From the NCBI RefSeq assembly GCF_009026145.1, contig NZ_WBUE01000030.1, positions 1-48,784 on the forward strand: a stretch of DNA of 48,784 bases. Direction: 5' to 3'. Made by a program: the position numbers and the translations under genes. Under the pieces are notes generated by a model. That model was not told the DNA's origin. It ran no database searches and saw nothing but the letters and a program-made list of their open reading frames with translations. The DNA is from Hyphomicrobium sp. Lineage in GTDB: Bacteria; Pseudomonadota; Alphaproteobacteria; Rhizobiales; Hyphomicrobiaceae. Shown piece after piece: positions 1 through 9,861 of the stretch (its first letter is position 1; each line of letters starts with the position of its first letter).

Positions 1-2
1 GG

Positions 3-86
3 GGATGGTCGGGTGGCAACGGCGGCGGCGGATGGTCGGGCGGCGGCGGCGATTTTGGCGGCGGCGGCTCGTCGGGAAGCTGGTGA
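3..86 (+). CDS. C-terminal tail of a TPM-domain protein (partial)
   Basis: The gene enters from the left edge and only about 27 codons are visible, ending in TGA at 84-86. The frame encodes an almost pure Gly/Ser tail with Trp and Asn (…GGGGDFGGGGSSGSW). Such tails end many YgcG-like TPM-domain membrane proteins. The next gene, 37 bp downstream on the same strand, is itself a TPM-domain protein, which supports the call. The body of the protein lies outside the window, so the assignment rests on tail composition and context only. Confidence 0.6.
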   Translation, partial: GWSGGNGGGGWSGGGGDFGGGGSSGSW

Positions 87-123
87 TGCGGAGGGACCGC
101 ATGCAAGCTCGGGAGACATTCGC

Positions 124-741
124 ATGAGCCTGTTCTCGGCCGGGGACGAGCAGCGCATCTCCGCGGCGATCACCGACGCGGAACGGCGGACGTCGGGCGA
201 GATCGTCGTCGTCGTCGCCGCGCAAAGTGACGGCTACCACTACGTGCCCCCGCTCGTCGGGGCGATCGTTGCCCTCTTCGTGCCGTGGCCGCTGATCTTC
301 TTCACCCAGCTCGGGCTGGTGCCAATCTACCTCATACAGCTAGCGGTCTTCGCGGCCGTCACGGCGGCGCTGATGCCGGTGCCGATCCGCACCACGCTGG
401 TCCCCATGGCCATCAAGCGCCTGCACGCGCACCGCCGCGCCATCGAGCAGTTTCTCGTCCAGAACCTGCACACGACCACCGGCCGCACCGGCGTGCTGCT
501 GTTCATCTCGGTGGCCGAGCACCACGCCGAGATCGTTGCCGACAAGGCGATCGATGCACGCGTACCTGCCGGTACGTGGAAGCGCATCATCGACGACCTG
601 ACCGACGCCATTGGCAAGGGCAAGGCGCCCGATGGTTTCGTGGCGGCCATCGCAGCCATTGGCGCCGTGCTGGCCCAGCACTTCCCGCCCGGCACCCAGG
701 ATACAAGCGAGCTGCCGGACCACTTGATCATCCTGCCCTAG
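124..741 (+). CDS. TPM-domain membrane protein
   Basis: A 205-residue protein. The start is ATG at 124 (MSLFSAGDEQ), since the residues upstream in the open frame are Ala-rich readthrough of the previous gene's Gly-coding tail. The N-terminus (AITDAERRTSGEIVVVV) matches the opening of the TPM domain, seen in bacterial YgcG-like and plant TLP18.3/Psb32 proteins. A long hydrophobic stretch around residues 45-85 would form one or two membrane segments, followed by a basic RLHAHRRA segment and the second half of the domain (TGVLLFISVAEHHAEIVADKAI). Some family members have phosphatase-like activity, but the bacterial role is not settled. It follows a probable TPM paralogue, so the two probably form one envelope unit. 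Confidence 0.75.
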   Translation: MSLFSAGDEQRISAAITDAERRTSGEIVVVVAAQSDGYHYVPPLVGAIVALFVPWPLIFFTQLGLVPIYLIQLAVFAAVTAALMPVPIRTTLVPMAIKRLHAHRRAIEQFLVQNLHTTTGRTGVLLFISVAEHHAEIVADKAIDARVPAGTWKRIIDDLTDAIGKGKAPDGFVAAIAAIGAVLAQHFPPGTQDTSELPDHLIILP

Positions 742-835
742 GGTGGAGCGGGCGGTGAGGCGTCGCAAGCACGGCCATTTTTCCGTGCTATATGGGCGGG
801 CGCCGGGGATCGAGCATGGGGAAGCTACCGTGGAA

Positions 836-2224
836 ATGGCTACGTCCGCTCAATACGCCGCTCCGGTGGAGCGCGCGCCGCTCAGCGCGCGCATCTCGTG
901 GATGCTGTTCGACTGGTCGGTGCAGCCGTTCTACACGCTGATCCTGACCTTTCTGTTCGCCCCGTACTTCGCCAATGTCGTGGTCGGCAATGGGCCGAAG
1001 GGCCAGTCGATGTGGGGCTTTGGCGCCGCCGTCGCTGGCATATTGATCGCCGTCGGCAGTCCGTTCCTCGGCGCCTTCGCCGATGGGCGCGGGCATCGCA
1101 AGCCGTGGATCGCCCTGTTCTCGGTTATCCTGGCCGTGGCCATGACATCGCTATGGATCGCCACGCCGTCGGCGCCGCCGGCGACGATCTATCTCGTCCT
1201 CCTCGCCTTCGTCTGCGCCACGGTCTCCGCGGAATATACCGCCGTCTTCACCAATGCCTTCATGCCCAGCCTCGTGCCGCAGGGCGAGCTCGGCCGCCTG
1301 TCGGGCGCCGGCTGGGCGTGCGGCTACTTCGGCGGACTGGCTAGCCTGTTCCTCGTGGCCGGACTGATCGTGCCCGTCGGCGACACCGGTGAGACACTGC
1401 TCGGCTTCTCGCCCCTATTCGCGCTCGACACGGCGAGCCGCGAAGGCGACCGCATCGTCGGGCCGCTGTCGGCCGTCTGGTACCTCGTCTTCATGATTCC
1501 ATTCTTCTTGTTCGTGCCGGACATCGGTCAGAAGCGTATGCACGATGGAAGGCCGGCCACGGCCGAGCTGTGGGACACCATCCGCTCGCTGCCGCACAAC
1601 CGCGACATGCTGCTGTTTCTCGCCGCCCGCATGATCTACACGGACGGCCTCACCGCGATCTTCACCTTCGGCGGCATCTACGGCGCCTCGGTGTTCGGCT
1701 GGGGACCGCTCGAGCTCGGCCTGTTCGGCATCATCCTTACTCTCGTTGGCGCGTTCGGCGCGCTGATCGGTGGCTGGATCGATGATTGGATCAGCGCCAA
1801 ATTCGTCATCGTCGCAGCACTCCTGATCCTGATCGTTGCCGCCTTCGGCATCCTCTCCGTCGATGCCGGGCATGTGTTGTATTTCATGGATGTTGAGCCT
1901 AAGGCTCCTGGCTCGGCGCCGTTCTCATCGATTGGGGAGCGCGTCTTCCTCGCCTTCGCCGTCATCGTCGGCATCGTCTCGGCGCCGGTGCAAGCCTCCA
2001 GCCGCTCGCTGCTGGCGCGCCTCGCACCGCCTGACAAGATCACGCAGTATTTCGGGCTTTTCGCTTTTTCCGGAAAGGTTACGGCGTTCCTCGCCCCGCT
2101 GCTCGTCGCCTTGGTTACCGCGGCAACGCACAGCCAGCGCCTCGGCATGTCGGCCATCTTGCTGTTCCTCGTCGCCGGCATTGTCCTCATGCTCCCCGTC
2201 CGGGCACCGGCTCGGGAGGCCTAG
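836..2224 (+). CDS. UMF1/Atg22-like MFS transporter
   Basis: A protein of about 462 residues with roughly twelve hydrophobic segments. It opens with SWMLFDWSVQPFYTLILTF, the typical start of UMF1-family major facilitator proteins (Atg22-like). The loop after the second helix carries ADGRGHRKPW, the MFS motif A region. A second cluster near the C-terminus (ASSRSLLARLAPPDKITQYF, then GLFAFSGKVTAFLAPLL) is also typical of UMF1. ATG 836 is preferred because the upstream codons (743-835) are Arg-rich and unlike a transporter N-terminus, but no strong ribosome binding site decides it. The substrate is unknown. Confidence 0.85.
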   Translation: MATSAQYAAPVERAPLSARISWMLFDWSVQPFYTLILTFLFAPYFANVVVGNGPKGQSMWGFGAAVAGILIAVGSPFLGAFADGRGHRKPWIALFSVILAVAMTSLWIATPSAPPATIYLVLLAFVCATVSAEYTAVFTNAFMPSLVPQGELGRLSGAGWACGYFGGLASLFLVAGLIVPVGDTGETLLGFSPLFALDTASREGDRIVGPLSAVWYLVFMIPFFLFVPDIGQKRMHDGRPATAELWDTIRSLPHNRDMLLFLAARMIYTDGLTAIFTFGGIYGASVFGWGPLELGLFGIILTLVGAFGALIGGWIDDWISAKFVIVAALLILIVAAFGILSVDAGHVLYFMDVEPKAPGSAPFSSIGERVFLAFAVIVGIVSAPVQASSRSLLARLAPPDKITQYFGLFAFSGKVTAFLAPLLVALVTAATHSQRLGMSAILLFLVAGIVLMLPVRAPAREA

Positions 2225-2325
2225 CGGCACCCGAGTCTAACCAGGATTTCATGCGGTGCAGGGAGCAAAGTGTGCTTTGCTCGGGGCCATGAAATTTGCT
2301 CGGGTCACGAAAGGAGTGATTTCCG

Positions 2326-2829
2326 ATGAACCGCATTCTCCCCCTGTTGGCAGCGTTGCTGCTGCCCGCAGCCGCCCTGGCCGAGGAGAAAGCCACGGCG
2401 GCCGCCGATACCCCGGCCATCGAGGAGCCCGAGCCTCCGGCGCCGCCGCCGCGGACGGCAGGCGAGGTCATCGATGACGCCAAGGAGGCGACCAACGCCG
2501 CCATCGAGGCTGCCAAGGAGGCGATCCTGAAGGCAATCGACCGCGCCAAGGAGAATGCCGGCGCCGGCATCGACAAGGGCAAGGAGGCGAGCGAGAAGGC
2601 CCTCGACGAGGCGCACGAGGCGACGAAGCTGCTCGACAAGGCGGCCGAGGCCGCGCGCGAGGTGCTCGACAAGGCCAAGCAGGCGACGTCGGAGGTGCTC
2701 GACAAGGCGAAGGACGCCGCCAACGAGCTCAACAAGCCGGAGAAGTCGACGGACGCCTCGCCCGCTCCAAAAGACGAGGGCCCGCGCGATAAGCGCGAGC
2801 CCCAGCCCGAAACACAGAAGTGGCACTGA
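2326..2829 (+). CDS. Secreted LEA/apolipoprotein-like amphipathic helix protein
   Basis: A 167-residue protein with a clean signal peptide (MNRILPLLAALLLPAAALA) and a good Shine-Dalgarno (AAAGGAG) about 9 bases before the ATG. A Pro-rich spacer (about residues 28-48) is followed by about 90 residues of Ala/Lys/Glu/Asp-rich sequence. This contains 11-residue units such as EVLDKAKQATS and EVLDKAKDAAN in tandem, the pattern of group 3 LEA proteins and apolipoprotein-like helices. The tail is charged and ends QKWH. It is probably periplasmic or envelope-associated. A membrane- or protein-protecting role is inferred from composition alone; no enzyme motif is visible. Confidence 0.65.
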   Translation: MNRILPLLAALLLPAAALAEEKATAAADTPAIEEPEPPAPPPRTAGEVIDDAKEATNAAIEAAKEAILKAIDRAKENAGAGIDKGKEASEKALDEAHEATKLLDKAAEAAREVLDKAKQATSEVLDKAKDAANELNKPEKSTDASPAPKDEGPRDKREPQPETQKWH

Positions 2830-2841
2830 TAGCCTAGCGCC

Positions 2842-3177
2842 TCACGGTGACGGAGGCGTCTCGGCCGGCGGCGTTTCAGCCGGAGGCGTCTCCGCAGGCG
2901 GTGCTTCAGCCGGCGTCTCGGCCGGCGCCATCGGCTCCGCCGGTGCCATCGGCTCGGCGGCGGGCGGCGTCTCGGGAGCCGGTGCAGGCGCCGTCTCGGC
3001 GGCCGGTGCTGGCGCGGGTTCTGCAGGAGCCGGTGCAGGCTCAGCGGGTGCCGGAGCCGTCGTCTCGGCCGCGGGCGGCGCGGCGGTCTCAGGCAGTGGC
3101 GTATAGACGTAGACGATGCCGGCCACGATGGCGGCCAGAATGACGATGAAGATTATGGCTCGGACGACGGTGTTCAC
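2842..3177 (-). CDS. Single-pass membrane protein with Pro-Ala-Glu repeat tail
   Basis: A protein of about 111 residues starting at GTG 3177, preceded by a GGGGGGA ribosome-binding-like run; GTG 3198 in the same frame is the alternative. One N-terminal membrane helix (VVRAIIFIVILAAIVAGIVY) is followed by a low-complexity tail made of short repeats such as PAEPAPAPAEPAPAPA, AEPMAPAEPMAP and PPAETPPAETPP. This resembles cell-wall-spanning Pro-rich linkers of the TonB kind but has no folded C-terminal domain. The gene is convergent with the LEA-like gene, with only 12 bp between them. The DNA repeats are prone to slippage, so length may vary between strains. Function unknown. Confidence 0.5.
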   Translation of the reverse strand: MNTVVRAIIFIVILAAIVAGIVYVYTPLPETAAPPAAETTAPAPAEPAPAPAEPAPAPAAETAPAPAPETPPAAEPMAPAEPMAPAETPAEAPPAETPPAETPPAETPPSP

Positions 3178-3268
3178 GGCAATGGTCCCCCCCAACACAC
3201 TGGATGATCGACGCCTACCTTACGGCCTTTGCAGCAAAACGACAATAAAGTGTAGTGCGGCATGCCAG

Positions 3269-3778
3269 CTAGCGCGGGCGCTCGGCGAGCATGAACCAGG
3301 ACGGCCCCATGTGCGGGTCGTTCCAGATGCGTTTCCAACGGAATCCGGCCTTCTCGTAGGCGCGCACCGCCCGCTCGTTGCGGATCGACGGAAAGACGCA
3401 CACCGCCGTCGCCAGGGTGGTGCCGAATACTTCGTCCTTGAGTTGTGCCAGGGCGGCCTGCCCTACGCCCTGCCCGCGATGCTCCTCGGAGGCGATGAAC
3501 AGGTCGAGGTCCCATGTCCCCGGGGCCAGGTCCTGCGGCAGCTCATCGCCCCACATCGTGGCATCGACGGCGTGCGCATAGCCGACCGGGACGCCGCCGG
3601 CCTCGATGATGCGGCACAGCGCATGCCCGGAGTTGAGGGCGATATTGACCTCGGCCTCGGTCGCGGCGCGCGGACCCCACCAGGCCTCGATGTCGGCGCG
3701 CGCCAGCCAGCTGCGGATCAGATCCCAATCGGCGCGCCGCGCCGGCCGCAGACGGACGACCTCGCCATCGCCGGGCAT
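3269..3778 (-). CDS. GNAT-family acetyltransferase (AAC(6')-like)
   Basis: A 169-residue GNAT protein. The N-terminal half (VVRLRPARRADWDLIRSWL, then IEAWWGP) and the acetyl-CoA-binding core (DLDLFIASEEHRGQGVGQAA, with the R/Q-x-x-G-x-G/A motif as RGQGVG) are clear. They are followed by the strand-helix element NERAVRAYEKAGFRW. The layout is that of aminoglycoside 6'-acetyltransferase and siderophore acetylase relatives (Acetyltransf_8), but the chromosomal setting gives no reason to call resistance. ATG 3778 begins 3 bases after the purH stop codon ends, so it is the last gene of the purH operon. Substrate unknown. Confidence 0.85.
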   Translation of the reverse strand: MPGDGEVVRLRPARRADWDLIRSWLARADIEAWWGPRAATEAEVNIALNSGHALCRIIEAGGVPVGYAHAVDATMWGDELPQDLAPGTWDLDLFIASEEHRGQGVGQAALAQLKDEVFGTTLATAVCVFPSIRNERAVRAYEKAGFRWKRIWNDPHMGPSWFMLAERPR

Positions 3779-3780
3779 GG

Positions 3781-5367
3781 TCAATGCCGGAAATGGCGCA
3801 TGCCAGTAAAGACCATCGCCAGCCCCTTGGCGTCGGCGGCGGCGATCACCTCGTCATCGCGCATCGAGCCGCCCGGCTGAATGACGGCGGTCGCCCCCGC
3901 CTCGGCGGTGGCGAGCAACCCGTCCGCGAATGGGAAGAAGGCGTCCGAGGCGACCACCGAGCCGCACGTCAGAGGCTCCTTGGCGCCCATCGCCGCGGCC
4001 GCATCGGCGGCCTTCAGCGCCGCGATACGGGCCGAATCGACGCGGCTCATCTGCCCGGCGCCGATCCCCACCGTAGCGCCGTCCTTGGCGTAGACGATGG
4101 CGTTGGACTTGACGTGCTTGGCCACCCGAAAGGCGAAGATGAGGTCGGCGAGCTCGGCCTCCGTCGGCTGACGCTTGGTGACGACTTTCAGGTTCGCCGC
4201 CGTGATCACACCATCATCGCGCGACTGCACGAGCAGGCCGCCGGCCAGCGAGCGCACGATGACGCCCGGTGCGCGCGGGTCCGGCAAGCCGCCGGTGGTC
4301 AGCAGCCGCAGGTTCTTCTTCGCCGCGAAAATACTCTTCGCCTCTGGCGTGGCGTCGGGCGCGATGACGACCTCGGTAAAGATCTTGGTGATCTCCTCGG
4401 CAGCCGCCACGTCGATGGTGCCGTTGAGCGCCACGATGCCGCCGAAGGCACTGACCGAATCGCAGCGCAGAGCCTTGAGATAGGCGTCCTTAAGGCTGGC
4501 GCCGGTGGCGACGCCGCATGGGTTGGCGTGCTTGATGATAGCGACGGCGGGCTTGGCCGGACCGAGCTCGGCGACGAGCTCCAGCGCCGCGTCCGTGTCG
4601 TTGAGGTTGTTGTAGGACAGCTCCTTGCCCTGGTGCTGCACGGCACTCGCCACGCCGGGGCGCGCGTCACCCGAGGCGTAGAAGGCGGCGCGCTGGTGCG
4701 GGTTCTCGCCGTAGCGCAGGGGGAACTTGAGGCGGCCACCAAACGTGCGCCACTCGGGCATTTCCTCGCCGAGCGTGGCGGCAAACCAATTGCTGATCGC
4801 GGCGTCGTAGGCCGCGGTGCGGGCATAGGCTTTGGCCGCCAGACGCTTGCGCAGCGCCAGCGGCGTTGCGCCGTTATTGGCCCGCATAGCTTCCAGGATG
4901 CCGTCGTAGTCCGCCGGCTCGACGACCACCGCCACGCCGGCATGGTTCTTCGCCGCACCGCGGATCAGAGCCGGCCCGCCGATGTCGATGTTCTCGATGC
5001 AGTCGTCGTAGACGGCGCCCTGCGCGACAGTTGCCTCGAAGGGGTAGAGATTGACGACCAGCAGGTCGATCGGCGCGATGCCGTGCTCGGCCGCCTGCGC
5101 CTCGTGCCGCGCATCGCCGCGCACGGCCAGAAGACCGCCGTGTATGCGCGGGTGCAGAGTCTTCACGCGGCCATCGAGCATTTCGGGAAAGCCGGTGATC
5201 TCGGAGACATCCTTGACGGCGAGGCCTTCGGCACGCAGCGCCGCGGCGGTGCCGCCGGTCGAAATCAGCTCGACGCCCATTTCGGCCAGTGCGCGCGCAA
5301 AGGCAATGAGGCCGGTCTTGTCCGACACCGACAGGAGTGCGCGGCGAATGCGCGGAGCGCTCGTCAT
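3781..5367 (-). CDS. purH: Bifunctional AICAR formyltransferase / IMP cyclohydrolase
   Basis: A 528-residue protein of normal PurH length that catalyses the last two steps of purine (IMP) synthesis. The N-terminal MGS-like cyclohydrolase domain (about residues 1-200) shows [22 protein letters not shown], and [12 protein letters not shown]. The C-terminal AICAR transformylase domain has the catalytic KHANPCG and ends in [13 protein letters not shown] 5367 shares ATGA with the stop of the heparinase-like gene upstream, so the two are probably translationally coupled. The open frame runs much further upstream as Arg-rich noise, which is not part of PurH. Confidence 0.98.
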   Translation of the reverse strand: MTSAPRIRRALLSVSDKTGLIAFARALAEMGVELISTGGTAAALRAEGLAVKDVSEITGFPEMLDGRVKTLHPRIHGGLLAVRGDARHEAQAAEHGIAPIDLLVVNLYPFEATVAQGAVYDDCIENIDIGGPALIRGAAKNHAGVAVVVEPADYDGILEAMRANNGATPLALRKRLAAKAYARTAAYDAAISNWFAATLGEEMPEWRTFGGRLKFPLRYGENPHQRAAFYASGDARPGVASAVQHQGKELSYNNLNDTDAALELVAELGPAKPAVAIIKHANPCGVATGASLKDAYLKALRCDSVSAFGGIVALNGTIDVAAAEEITKIFTEVVIAPDATPEAKSIFAAKKNLRLLTTGGLPDPRAPGVIVRSLAGGLLVQSRDDGVITAANLKVVTKRQPTEAELADLIFAFRVAKHVKSNAIVYAKDGATVGIGAGQMSRVDSARIAALKAADAAAAMGAKEPLTCGSVVASDAFFPFADGLLATAEAGATAVIQPGGSMRDDEVIAAADAKGLAMVFTGMRHFRH

Positions 5368-7082
5368 TCCATCTTTCCTTCCGCCAGGCGCTCGGCCATC
5401 CAGTTTACCTCGGTTTCGCCGAAAGTTACGCCGCGCAGCACGATCTGCAGCGCCGGCCGGGGGCCGGAGCTCTCCGCAAAGTAGGCGCTTTCCTCGATGC
5501 TGAGCGCGGCGCCGTGCGCGCCAAAGCGCCAGCGCTGGCCGTCGGCGAGCGTGATCGTAGCCTCGCTGTGCCCAGCGTTCAGCCCGCAGCTCACGCCCGG
5601 CATGAGGTGAAAGTGAATGGCAAACGGCAAGTCGGCGCGCAACCGTACCTTGGTGCTCATCCCGTCCAGTCGATCGCAGCCGATAAGCCGCAGGCCGTCG
5701 GCCGCAAGCCGCAGCCGCCGACTGTGGACGAGCTCGTGGCGGCGCCGATACCCGTCGTGATTGGCCTCCAGAGCGACCTCGCCCGCGCGCTCCTCGAGGC
5801 GCCACTCCACGCGACCCGGGTAACGAATCGGCGGGGCGCCCATCATCGCCTCCAACTTGCGATGCACGATCAGCCGCGAGGATGACTTTTCCGCCAACGT
5901 CAGCGTGTTGTGGCTGGCGGTGGCGCGCGCGGCCGGATACCAGTCGGCGGCCGCCGCTCCCGGCACGCCGCCGTTGACGAACAGCAGCTCTTTGCCGGCG
6001 CTCATCTCGAACGCCAGGCATCCGGCCTGCGCGCCCGCCGACAGGGCGAGGGGCGGCGGCCTACCGACGTCGGCGACGATGACGGTGTCGCCGCGCTGTA
6101 GCCGCGCGTAGCCCGAAGCGCGCGCCTCGCGCAGCGGCGCCAACGAGCCGTCGTCATAGGCGATGGCGGTGGCAAGGCCGGCCGCGAGAACGCCCGATAC
6201 GCCGTTGAATCGCGCCAGCATGCCGTCGCCGAGGCGCAAATAGCGCAGCATCGGCAGCATGCGCTCGATCGCTTCCCCCAACTGGTCCGGCAGGCTGCGA
6301 TCGCGCGCCGTAAAGCATTGGCTGAGCGGCAGCAGGTCGAGCAGCAGCTCCACCAGCAGCGCCGGATTGCGCGTCACGTGTCCGCCGTCGGGGAGCACCT
6401 GCCAGCCGAGCTCGGCGGCGAGGTTCGCTTCGATATCACGGAGCTGGCGGTCATGCCCGGCGAGCGACAGCGCCGCGAAAGCGAGCGCGACAAGCGCCAG
6501 CAGCCGCGGGTAGCCCGCGGGCGCCTCGCGCCACGACCCCGAGAGCTGCGCATACTGGCGCCCGAGACTGGCGGTGATCGCCCCGTACGTATCCCGGTCG
6601 GCGTCCTCCAGCAGCAGGTTCGCGTGCGAAAGCCAGGAGATGAGCCGTCGCGCGGCAACGGCCGGCTCGGCGGGGAGGCCGTGGCGCTCGTTGCCGAAGC
6701 GGATCGTCCACTCGAGGGCCAGCCGGCGCCCGGTGTCGCGTGCCTCGTCGGTGTCCACTGCAGCGAGATTGCGCAGCCAGCCGAAGCCATGCAGCTCCCG
6801 TGCCCAGGTGGCATTGGGCGCATCGATCTCGAACGGCGAGCGTCCACGCAAGAGGACGATGCTGCCGGCGAGTCCGAACTGGTCGTGCTCCAGTTCGTCC
6901 CAGAAGCTCGGGTCGGCGGTGCGCAGATCCTGCGGGACGATGAGCATATGATCGACGGGCGTCTTGGGCTCGGTCCAGCGCTTCAGCGGGCCAGCCATGG
7001 CACTGGCGATCGCCGATCGCTTGCCGGTCTCGACGGTGAGTGCCGCTTTGCGCAGTCGTTCCTTGAGCGTCAGTTCTGCCAT
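5364..7082 (-). CDS. Heparinase II/III-family protein
   Basis: A protein of about 572 residues. It has the alpha-helical (alpha/alpha toroid-like) N-terminal half and beta-sheet C-terminal half typical of heparinase II/III proteins. The C-terminal half carries [14 protein letters not shown] and the sandwich strands ([25 protein letters not shown]). No signal peptide is seen; the start ([20 protein letters not shown]) is charged. ATG 7082 follows GGGGGGT and fits family starts; in-frame starts further upstream lie in unlikely sequence. The location beside rsmB and purH is common in alphaproteobacteria, as I recall. The activity on a polysaccharide is not established for these family members. 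Confidence 0.85.
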   Translation of the reverse strand: MAELTLKERLRKAALTVETGKRSAIASAMAGPLKRWTEPKTPVDHMLIVPQDLRTADPSFWDELEHDQFGLAGSIVLLRGRSPFEIDAPNATWARELHGFGWLRNLAAVDTDEARDTGRRLALEWTIRFGNERHGLPAEPAVAARRLISWLSHANLLLEDADRDTYGAITASLGRQYAQLSGSWREAPAGYPRLLALVALAFAALSLAGHDRQLRDIEANLAAELGWQVLPDGGHVTRNPALLVELLLDLLPLSQCFTARDRSLPDQLGEAIERMLPMLRYLRLGDGMLARFNGVSGVLAAGLATAIAYDDGSLAPLREARASGYARLQRGDTVIVADVGRPPPLALSAGAQAGCLAFEMSAGKELLFVNGGVPGAAAADWYPAARATASHNTLTLAEKSSSRLIVHRKLEAMMGAPPIRYPGRVEWRLEERAGEVALEANHDGYRRRHELVHSRRLRLAADGLRLIGCDRLDGMSTKVRLRADLPFAIHFHLMPGVSCGLNAGHSEATITLADGQRWRFGAHGAALSIEESAYFAESSGPRPALQIVLRGVTFGETEVNWMAERLAEGKME

Positions 7083-7227
7083 GCGAACCCCCCGCAACGA
7101 TCTGTCCATCCGAGAGCGAGCGGTGATGTGCCGTGCACCACACCATGGGTCCGGACTACCCCCGCCAACCGGCCAACACAAGGCTGGGCCAGCGCGCGCC
7201 TGTGCGCAGATAGTCGTATGCGGCGAA

Positions 7228-8622
7228 TCAGCCGATTCGCGTGAGCCGGGCGGCGTAAAAGCCGTCCATGCCGGACAGCTCCGGCCGCTCGCCGGGGAGA
7301 TGGCAGGGGAGCGTGCGCAGCTCGCCGTGCGGCGTCAGCCATTCCGCGGCGATCCCACATACGCCGGCGGCAATGGGGGAGCGGGCGAAGCGCCGATCGT
7401 GCGCGAGAAAACGCTCGATCTGCCGCGCGCCTTCCTCCGGCTCCAATGAGCACGTGCAGTAGAGAAGCGTTCCGCCGGGCGCGACGAGGCCGGCAGCGTT
7501 GTCGAGCAGGCGGGATTGGATATCGGCGAGCGCCGCGGCGTCATCGGGACGCTTCAAGCGCAGGATGTCGGGATGGCGGCGGATCGTGCCCGTCGCCGTG
7601 CACGGCGCATCGAGCAGCACCGCGTCGAACGTGCGTCCGGGTGACCACGTCGCCGCGTCGGCCTCGACCAACTGCGCCGCGAGGTGCAAGCGTTCGAGGT
7701 TGGCGGCAAGGCGCTTCAGGCGTGCACCCGAGAGGTCGACGGCGGTAACGTCGGCACCGGCTGCGGCAAGCTGCGCCGTCTTGCCCCCCGGGGCCGCGCA
7801 CAGATCGACAACGGACTTGCCCGCGACGGGGCCGAGCAACCGCACCGGTAGCGCGGCGGCCGCATCCTGCACCCACCAGACTCCCTCGGCATAGCCGGGC
7901 AAATCCTCGATGCGGCCGCCGGCCGCGAGCCGCACCGACCCCGTGGGCAGCACCGCGCCGCCGAGGCGCGCGGCCCACGCCTCTGGCGCTTCCTTGACGC
8001 TGATGTCGAGCGGCGCCTCGGCCAACGAAGCCGCCGCGATGTGCCGTGCCGCCTCGGCACCGTAGGCCTCGCCCCATCGCTGCAGCAGCCAAGCCGGGAT
8101 GTTCAGTGCCACTGCGTCGCTGGCCTGCAGGGCTGCGGCGCCTTCGCGCGCTAGCCGGCGCAAGAGAGCATTGACGAGCTTGTCGTAGTGCGCCGCATGC
8201 CGATCGCGGCGCGCCTGCTCGACCGCGAGGCCCACGGCGGCGTGCGGCGGCGTCTCGAGAAACAACAGCTGCGCAGCGCCCGACAGCAGGATCTGCCACA
8301 GCGCACCCTGGCGCTTGGGCAACGGCCTTTCGAGATAGCTGTTGAGCACGAATTCGAGCTCACCTAATCGGCGCAGCACGGTGGCCGCGATGAGGCGCGC
8401 GAGAGCCCGATCACGCGGCTCGAGTGCGCTTTGCTGAAACTCCTTGGCCACCGCCGCGTCGAGCGAATGGCCCTCGCTCAGCACCGCGACCAGCAAGCGG
8501 ACGGCGGCTTCGCGAGCCGGCAGGCCCGCGGGGGGTGCAGCACGCGGCAGCTTATGATGCTGGGGTGGTACCCGACGCGGTTTGTGGGGCTTGTGGGAGC
8601 TGGACGCGTCCTCTTTCACCAC
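7228..8622 (-). CDS. rsmB: 16S rRNA m5C967-type methyltransferase
   Basis: A 464-residue RsmB/Sun-family enzyme. An N-terminal NusB-like helical domain (about residues 30-165) precedes the Rossmann methyltransferase. Visible motifs are the SAM-binding DLCAAPGGKTAQL, the proline-cysteine motif DAPCTATGTIRRHPD and the catalytic YCTCSLEPEE, which together define RNA m5C methyltransferases. The start is GTG 8622 (a second GTG follows directly), with AAGG just upstream. It lies 6 bp after the htpX stop on the same strand, so the two are probably co-transcribed. It would methylate C967 of 16S rRNA (E. coli numbering). Confidence 0.94.
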   Translation of the reverse strand: MVKEDASSSHKPHKPRRVPPQHHKLPRAAPPAGLPAREAAVRLLVAVLSEGHSLDAAVAKEFQQSALEPRDRALARLIAATVLRRLGELEFVLNSYLERPLPKRQGALWQILLSGAAQLLFLETPPHAAVGLAVEQARRDRHAAHYDKLVNALLRRLAREGAAALQASDAVALNIPAWLLQRWGEAYGAEAARHIAAASLAEAPLDISVKEAPEAWAARLGGAVLPTGSVRLAAGGRIEDLPGYAEGVWWVQDAAAALPVRLLGPVAGKSVVDLCAAPGGKTAQLAAAGADVTAVDLSGARLKRLAANLERLHLAAQLVEADAATWSPGRTFDAVLLDAPCTATGTIRRHPDILRLKRPDDAAALADIQSRLLDNAAGLVAPGGTLLYCTCSLEPEEGARQIERFLAHDRRFARSPIAAGVCGIAAEWLTPHGELRTLPCHLPGERPELSGMDGFYAARLTRIG

Positions 8623-8628
8623 CTTGCA

Positions 8629-9576
8629 TCAACCCCAGGGGCCGCCGGAAGCACTGCGCGAGCCGGCCGACCACGGGCCAGTGTCCGAGTCGAGGGCCTC
8701 TTCGCGCGGCCCGCCTGTCTGTCCCATCTCGCGTGCCAGCGCCTCGAGGGCGGCGATGCGGTTCTCGGTATTGGGGTGGGTGGAGAACAAGTTGTCCATG
8801 CCCTGCCCGGTGAGCGGATTGATGATGAACATGTGCGCGGTGGCCGGCGCCGCCTCGGCCTCCTCGTTGGGGATGCGGTGCGCATAGTTCTGGATCTTGG
8901 CCAGCGCCGAGGCAAGCCACAGCGGTCGGCCGGAGATCTGCGCACCCATGCGGTCGGCGACGTACTCGCGCGAGCGGCTGATGGCCATCTGCACCAGCAT
9001 GGCGGCGAGCGGCGCAATGATGATCGCCACCAGCGAGCCGATGACGCCGAGGCCGCTGCGGTCGTCGCGACTGCCGCCGAACAGCATGCCGAACTGCATG
9101 TACTGGGCGAGCATGGAGATGGCGCCGCCGATGGCGGCGGCGATGGTCATGGTGAGCGTGTCGTGGTTCTTGATGTGCGCCAGCTCGTGCGCCATGACGC
9201 CAGCGATCTCGTCGCGGCTCAGCGCCTGCAAGAGGCCGGTCGAGGCGCACACGGCGGCGTGCGAGGGGTTGCGGCCGGTCGCAAATGCGTTCGGCTGCGG
9301 GCTGTCCATGACATAGACGCGCGGCATCGGTAGCCCGGCGCGCTGCGCCAGCTCGCGCACGATGCCGTAGTATTCGGGCGCCGAGCGCTCGTCGACCTCG
9401 TGCGCGCCATACATGCGCAGCACCATCTTGTCGGAGTTCCAGTAGCTGAAGAAGTTCAGGCCGACGGCAAAAATGAAGGCAACGAGCATGCCCGTTTGCC
9501 CGCCCACCAGCGCGCCCAGAGCGACAAAGATCGCGGTCAGCACCGCGAGCAGCATGGCCGTCTTGACGTAGTTCAT
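8629..9576 (-). CDS. htpX: Membrane zinc metalloprotease HtpX
   Basis: A 315-residue M48B protease that degrades misfolded membrane proteins. It has two N-terminal membrane helices, the zinc motif HELAH (residues 130-134) with a downstream Glu in [10 protein letters not shown] as third ligand, two more hydrophobic segments, and the C-terminal signature [12 protein letters not shown] Ser/Gly/acidic tail after that signature is variable in the family. ATG 9576 has GGAG upstream. The upstream reading-frame extension to 9666 overlaps the divergent gene and is rejected. It is the first gene of the htpX-rsmB-heparinase-purH direction. Confidence 0.95.
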   Translation of the reverse strand: MNYVKTAMLLAVLTAIFVALGALVGGQTGMLVAFIFAVGLNFFSYWNSDKMVLRMYGAHEVDERSAPEYYGIVRELAQRAGLPMPRVYVMDSPQPNAFATGRNPSHAAVCASTGLLQALSRDEIAGVMAHELAHIKNHDTLTMTIAAAIGGAISMLAQYMQFGMLFGGSRDDRSGLGVIGSLVAIIIAPLAAMLVQMAISRSREYVADRMGAQISGRPLWLASALAKIQNYAHRIPNEEAEAAPATAHMFIINPLTGQGMDNLFSTHPNTENRIAALEALAREMGQTGGPREEALDSDTGPWSAGSRSASGGPWG

Positions 9577-9660
9577 TCTTGTCGCAGCTCCATGTCGAAG
9601 CGGTAATGAGGTGCTATATGGAGAGCACGTCAGGCAACCGCCAGCCCCGGTCTTTTTGGC

Positions 9661-9861
9661 ATGCAATCTAAGGCAGATAAGTCCGAGACGGATAAGCGTC
9701 CTTTAACGCCGGCAGCCGAGCGCGCTCTGGCCGAGGCAGAGGCGCGCCGGGCCGGGGCGGCTGGTGGCAAGCGGCCCGAGCCTGAGGTGGGCGGCCGCGA
9801 TGGGCCCGACCCGGCCCGCTACGGCGACTGGGAAAAGGGCGGCATCGCCTCGGATTTCTGA
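9661..9861 (+). CDS. DUF1674 protein, SdhAF4-like succinate dehydrogenase assembly factor
   Basis: A 66-residue protein whose C-terminus [19 protein letters not shown] is the hallmark of DUF1674/SdhAF4. In mitochondria SdhAF4 binds flavinylated SdhA and assists complex II assembly; the bacterial homologue is presumed equivalent. The N-terminus is charged and low-complexity. The gene is divergent from htpX with an 84-bp shared promoter region. Short length is normal for the family. Confidence 0.88.
   Translation: MQSKADKSETDKRPLTPAAERALAEAEARRAGAAGGKRPEPEVGGRDGPDPARYGDWEKGGIASDF

Noticed and set aside
13..123. N-terminal extension of the TPM-domain gene
   Set aside because: The bases encode the Gly-rich tail of the upstream gene in another frame; the family start is at 124.
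3784..5484. Long plus-strand open frame (about 566 codons) opposite purH
   Set aside because: It mirrors purH codon by codon, is rich in Arg/Gly/Asp/His, and has no ribosome site or family signal.
5368..6021. Upstream extension of purH in the same frame
   Set aside because: PurH begins at ATG 5367; the extension is Arg-rich and lies inside the heparinase-like gene.
8551..8629. Micro-ORF starting with ATG at the htpX stop (TGATG)
   Set aside because: It encodes only about 25 residues and is out of frame with rsmB, which has a GTG start with its own ribosome site.
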